A DNA stretch of 64,000 bases from Gilvirhabdus luticola (lineage in GTDB: Bacteria > Bacteroidota > Bacteroidia > Flavobacteriales > Flavobacteriaceae): assembly GCF_032583975.1 (NCBI RefSeq), contig NZ_JAWHTF010000007.1; one strand, 5' to 3'. A program made the translations under genes and the position numbers. The notes beneath the pieces are model-generated. The model ran no database searches, had not been told where the DNA came from, and saw only the letters and a list, made by a program, of their open reading frames with translations. Below are positions 63,192 through 64,000 of the stretch, one piece after another. Every line of letters starts with the position of its first letter. The first letter of the stretch is position 1.

Positions 63192-64000
63192 TTGGCAAAA
63201 ATAATTCCGTTTAAAGCAGTAAGACCTACACGAGACAAAGTAAGCCTTGTGGCCTCACGTTCTTATCAAAGTTATACACAAGCAGAACTTGAAGCTAGGC
63301 TAGATTACAACCCATTTTCTTTTTTGCATATCATAAATCCTGGATATAAATACCAGAAAGAGGTTTCTGGTAAAAAAAGATATGCTTTAGTTAGAAATAG
63401 ATATTTGGAATTTAAAGAAGACCATATTTTTATTCAAGACGAAAGGCCTAACTATTATATTTATAAAATAGTAAATCGTAACGGAAATGAGTTTTCTGGT
63501 ATTGTGGCTGCTGTTAGTGCAGAAGATTATGAAAAAGACTGCATAAAAAAGCACGAAGACACCATAGAATATCGCGAGAATATTTTTAAAGACTATCTAA
63601 AAACTGTCGGTTTTAATGCAGAACCGGTACTCCTTACCTATCCTGATAATACAACCATTACAGGTATTATCAAGAAAACACAGCAAGAAAGAGCAGAATT
63701 CGAATTCACAACCACCTATAGAGACACGCATTATCTTTGGCTTCTTAATCACTCCAAAACAATCGACATTATAAAGCATGAATTCGAAAAAATGAAAACA
63801 ATCTATATTGCAGATGGACATCATCGTTCTGCTTCTTCATATTTATTGGCAAAAGAATTGAAAGCAAGTAATAAAAATCATAAAGGCGATGAAGCTTATA
63901 ACTATTTTATGAGTTATTTAATTCCAGAGTCTGAATTGAAAATTTATGAGTTCAACAGAATTATAAAAGACCTTAACGGATTAACCAAAGAAGAGTTCTT
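63192..64000 (+). CDS. DUF1015 family protein, 3' truncated by the window
   Basis: The frame from a TTG at 63192 stays open to the end of the window (269 codons), starting AKIIPFKAVRPTRDKVSLVA. It contains the DUF1015 hallmark IADGHHRSASS (about residues 204-214) and YNPFSFLHIINPGYKYQ. The family (SpoIIE-associated-like/MoaE-unrelated) has no proven reaction; in some bacteria it lies next to serine or phosphoglycerate genes. No ATG alternative lies nearby. The start is 6 bp past the dehydrogenase stop, so the two are probably one operon. Confidence 0.88.
   Translation, partial: MAKIIPFKAVRPTRDKVSLVASRSYQSYTQAELEARLDYNPFSFLHIINPGYKYQKEVSGKKRYALVRNRYLEFKEDHIFIQDERPNYYIYKIVNRNGNEFSGIVAAVSAEDYEKDCIKKHEDTIEYRENIFKDYLKTVGFNAEPVLLTYPDNTTITGIIKKTQQERAEFEFTTTYRDTHYLWLLNHSKTIDIIKHEFEKMKTIYIADGHHRSASSYLLAKELKASNKNHKGDEAYNYFMSYLIPESELKIYEFNRIIKDLNGLTKEEF

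Noticed and set aside
1..64000. CRISPR arrays, tRNA or rRNA genes
   Set aside because: No regularly spaced repeats, cloverleaf sequences or rRNA-like stretches were recognised by reading; a dedicated tRNA scan would be needed for certainty.

Overview
The window is AT-rich chromosomal DNA from a member of the Bacteroidota, most likely a marine or aquatic Flavobacteriaceae species. The evidence is consistent across the window: several promoters match the Bacteroidota form (TTTG or TTG, about 19-20 bp, then TAnnTTTG); one protein carries a type IX secretion (T9SS) type A sorting domain; short secreted lipoproteins are abundant; a YtxJ-type bacillithiol redox protein is present; and the SRP RNA is of the small bacterial type. 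No tRNA, rRNA, CRISPR array, transposase, integrase or phage structural gene was seen. The two window edges cut a GH109/Gfo-Idh-MocA enzyme (left) and a DUF1015 protein (right).

Layout. 1-6.7 kb: GH109 fragment, YciO/TsaC-like protein, an exported set of three genes (bilobal aspartic protease, triple CBM48 protein, lipoprotein esterase) and a PcrA/UvrD helicase. 6.9-10.8 kb: a tight four-gene unit (DsrE-like, M20 amidohydrolase, FMN glutamate-synthase-like protein, small membrane protein), then a patatin lipase on the other strand. 12.0-20.1 kb: six closely packed plus-strand genes (class III aminotransferase, nitrilase-fold amidase, VOC protein, 921-residue Orn/Lys/Arg decarboxylase-like enzyme, ATP-grasp ligase, CorA) that look like an uncharacterised amine or amino-acid pathway. 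20.2-24.4 kb: M1 aminopeptidase and RecG. 24.5-27.2 kb: an array of small secreted NTF2-like proteins with an alpha/beta hydrolase and a decayed array member. 27.2-40.8 kb: DUF2911/TPR protein, TetR regulator with ABC1 kinase, TlpA-like lipoprotein, PheT, cold shock protein, ABC-F protein, thioredoxin-fold lipoprotein, transaldolase-family aldolase, a short-chain dehydrogenase and the SRP RNA. 41-64 kb: mostly housekeeping genes (GlyA, fumarylacetoacetase, NhaA, ClpB, SmpB, Pcm, 3-hydroxyacyl-CoA dehydrogenase) mixed with exported peptidases and lipoproteins.

The most notable observation is structural. The 12-20 kb cluster lies between two direct copies of the 3' end of the M1 aminopeptidase gene. 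The intact gene ends at 20237. A decayed copy of its last roughly 28 codons lies at 11702-11788, ending 3 bp before the patatin start codon. This suggests an ancestral aminopeptidase-patatin operon that was split by gain of the 8.4-kb cluster. A similar but more diverged arrangement occurs at 25.4-26.7 kb, where an alpha/beta hydrolase gene lies between an intact NTF2-like gene end and a decayed copy of a related end. The cluster is the best candidate in the window for an undescribed system, although its substrate cannot be read from sequence alone.
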